From positions 1 through 8,706 of the forward strand of contig JADKBM010000010.1 of the NCBI GenBank assembly GCA_016715115.1: a DNA stretch of 8,706 nucleotides, in the 5' to 3' direction. A program made the position numbers and the translations under genes. The notes under the pieces are model-generated. The model searched no databases. It saw nothing but the letters and a program-made list of their open reading frames with translations, and was not told the DNA's origin. Positions within the stretch are counted from its first letter, which is position 1. Each line of letters starts with the position of its first letter. Source of the DNA: Acidobacteriota bacterium (lineage in GTDB: Bacteria; Acidobacteriota; Blastocatellia; Pyrinomonadales; Pyrinomonadaceae). Shown piece by piece: positions 7,060 through 8,706 of this stretch.

Positions 7060-8706
7060 TCACTTCTCAAAACCGCCGATCGACGAAAATGCCGCCCAAA
7101 AATAGGGCGCCGCAAATTCGCCAGATCCCTTGGCCAACAAGATCTGCGCCTGTCGCAAGGCGTCTGACGCGGTCATCCCGCGGCTTCGGTTCTCGTGAAA
7201 ACCGTCATCAGCTTCGCCGTCGCGTCAGAATCGACCTTCCAGCCGCCGGCGACGACGATCGGCGCGCCGATCGCAAGAAATGTCTGCGCGATGCCCGTTG
7301 CCCCCTCGCCTTCAACTAATCTCTCGCCTGACGTGTCGCAGGCTGAAAGAACGACTAATTTCGATTTCGGCAATCTGAGGTTTGCGAGTTCGAAAACGCG
7401 AACCGCCATCATCCTCGGTCTTGCTTAGAAGTAATCTCGAATTCGGCGCCGATGAATCGTTGACAACGTAGTGTCCTGCAAAAGGAAAAACTCCGACCGA
7501 CGGCAACCGGCCAACGATCTCGCGGCGCGTTGCGGCCCTGCCGGTCTTGATCGTCGCTCCCGGAAGATTCGGGCGATCGACTCGACGACCGGACTCGCTT
7601 TCGACGGAAGATCATCGAGATCAGGATTCGCCTGCCGATCAAACTCCGGATTACCGACGACGAGCGCGTTTTCGGGCAACTTCGAGCGGACCGCCGCGAT
7701 CTCCGCGGGGCGGACGAAGATCGCCTGCGCTGGGCGCAAGCGCGATCGTCCGGCTTTCGATCAGATAGCGGCCTTGTTTCTCCGAAAAAAGTGCGGCGAA
7801 CGGCATCCGATAGAGTGCTTTGTCGGGAACAAAAACGATCCGCGCTTCCGGCGGAATCCGCTCGATCACCGGCTCAAGAATTCGTTCGAACGCCGCCACC
7901 GAGGCTTCGCGAACCGTTTCCGCCGGGGCGTTTCGATCGCGAACCAAAACGAGAAGTTTATCGGTAAGATCTTCGATCGCCTCGCGGCCGAGCGGCAAGA
8001 CAAACGGTTCGACAGCGTCGCGGCCGACGATCCAGACATAGGTTCGTTCACTCTGGACCGAGAATTCGACGATACGGGTCGATGCGGGCAGCCGGCGGCG
8101 GAGCTCAGTGACTGGCAATGGCTTTGAGACATCCGGAAATCGCCGCTCGATTTCGTCCACGGATGTTCCGTCGTTGACGAAATCAAGCAGCGTTCGCGCC
8201 TTTGAAAGTTCGAGATTCTCCAATGCCCGTTCTGAATCGCCCAATCTGACGGCATTTTCGACGGCAGCGTCGTCAAACGGCCTGATCGTTCTTGAAGAAC
8301 CTCGTTGCGCGATTCGGAATCGACTATCTTGGATCGGTACTTTTCGGCGAGGTCGAACGTCCGCTGAAACTCGGCCTCGGCCTCGTCGGCGCGCCCAAGC
8401 GCAAGCAAACATAAAAGCCGCCCTTTCGCCGCAAGATAATCGTCGAACTGAACCTCCGGGCTCTTGCTGTTCATTTCAACGACGCGGTCGTAACCGTCGA
8501 ACGCTTCGCGAAAGTGCCGGAACTCGCGATGCGTTTCGGCCATTTCGATTGTCGTTATTTGGATCAGACGCCCACGAAGCGCTTCGTCAGCGGTCGTTTC
8601 GGCCATACGCATCGCATCGTCGCCAAATCTCATCGCCTCGCGATAATCGCCGAGCGATCGCTTTATCTGCATCAAACGGCGCACCGTATCGTCGATCACT
8701 TGCGAG
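7060..8706 (-). CDS. TPR-CHAT caspase-like peptidase, N-terminus beyond window, frameshifted
   Basis: A CHAT (caspase HetF-associated with TPRs) cysteine peptidase. The N-terminal part in view (8706 to ~8230) is helical and TPR-like: GDYREAMRFGDDAMRMAE, LLALGRADEAEAEFQRTFDL, then RLGDSERALENLELSKARTL. The CHAT domain follows: SERTYVWIVGRDAVEPFVLP, IVFVPDKALYRMPFAALFSE, ENALVVGNPEFD, then FPFAGHYVVNDSSAPNSRLL with the catalytic His (codon 7471-7473) and KLVVLSACDTSGERLVEGEG with the catalytic Cys (codon 7338-7340). The usual ending FAAPYFWAAFSSIGG precedes the stop at 7060-7062. Frameshifts fall near 8290, 7715, 7560, 7420 and 7180; once corrected the domain is complete, so the enzyme is probably active. 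Known relatives are proteolytic effectors in bacterial conflict and death systems, including TPR-CHAT of type III CRISPR loci; no cas gene is seen here. Its upstream partner genes lie beyond 8706. Confidence 0.9.

Noticed and set aside
7471..8127. A 218-codon plus-strand open frame
   Set aside because: Antisense to the CHAT domain, whose catalytic motifs are unmistakable on the minus strand.
7060..8706. Type III CRISPR-linked CHAT (Craspase partner)
   Set aside because: TPR-CHAT proteins do occur with gRAMP, but no cas or repeat sequence is visible; CHAT proteins are common outside CRISPR loci.

Overview
The window looks like a piece of an uncultivated bacterial genome, probably Acidobacteriota of the Blastocatellia type. 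That guess rests on moderately high GC, a large DUF11-type surface protein, a TPR-CHAT protein and abundant short palindromic repeats, and it is only moderately secure. All recognisable protein genes are broken by frequent single-base frameshifts, roughly one every 200-300 bases, on both strands and in unrelated genes. Several sit in homopolymers (for example the run of A in codons 2-3 of the gene at 3202). The simplest reading is uncorrected sequencing indels rather than decay, so the genes are described here as reconstructed across frames.

Layout. Positions 2-3190 (+) carry the C-terminal part of a long secreted DUF11-repeat protein; its N-terminus lies left of the window. It ends in a domain resembling DUF5979. 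Eleven bases later a small secreted protein of unknown function follows (3202-3590, +). Positions 3591-4379 hold no gene but are dense in repeats: a cluster of GCCCGCGTAGCGGG-type elements with hairpins (3738-3871), a 269-bp element with about 33-bp terminal inverted repeats and nested hairpins (4012-4280), and an A/T-rich microrepeat tract (4319-4389).

The rest is read leftward on the minus strand. A TPR-CHAT protein (caspase-like cysteine peptidase, 8706 to 7060, N-terminus cut by the window edge) has both catalytic residues. It is followed by two small unrecognised genes that overlap by GTGA: gene A (6979 to 6407) and gene B (6410 to 6135). After a perfect 16-bp inverted repeat (6024-6064) and a short region with two weak small ORFs comes a trypsin-like serine peptidase (about 5617 to 4380). 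It has a visible catalytic Asp and GGDSGS serine and an N-terminal membrane helix, but Arg where the catalytic His is expected.

The most interesting reading is that the CHAT protease, genes A and B, and the trypsin-like peptidase form one locus: two peptidases of different clans with uncharacterised linker proteins, as in bacterial conflict or regulated-death systems. That link is inference from order and strand only.
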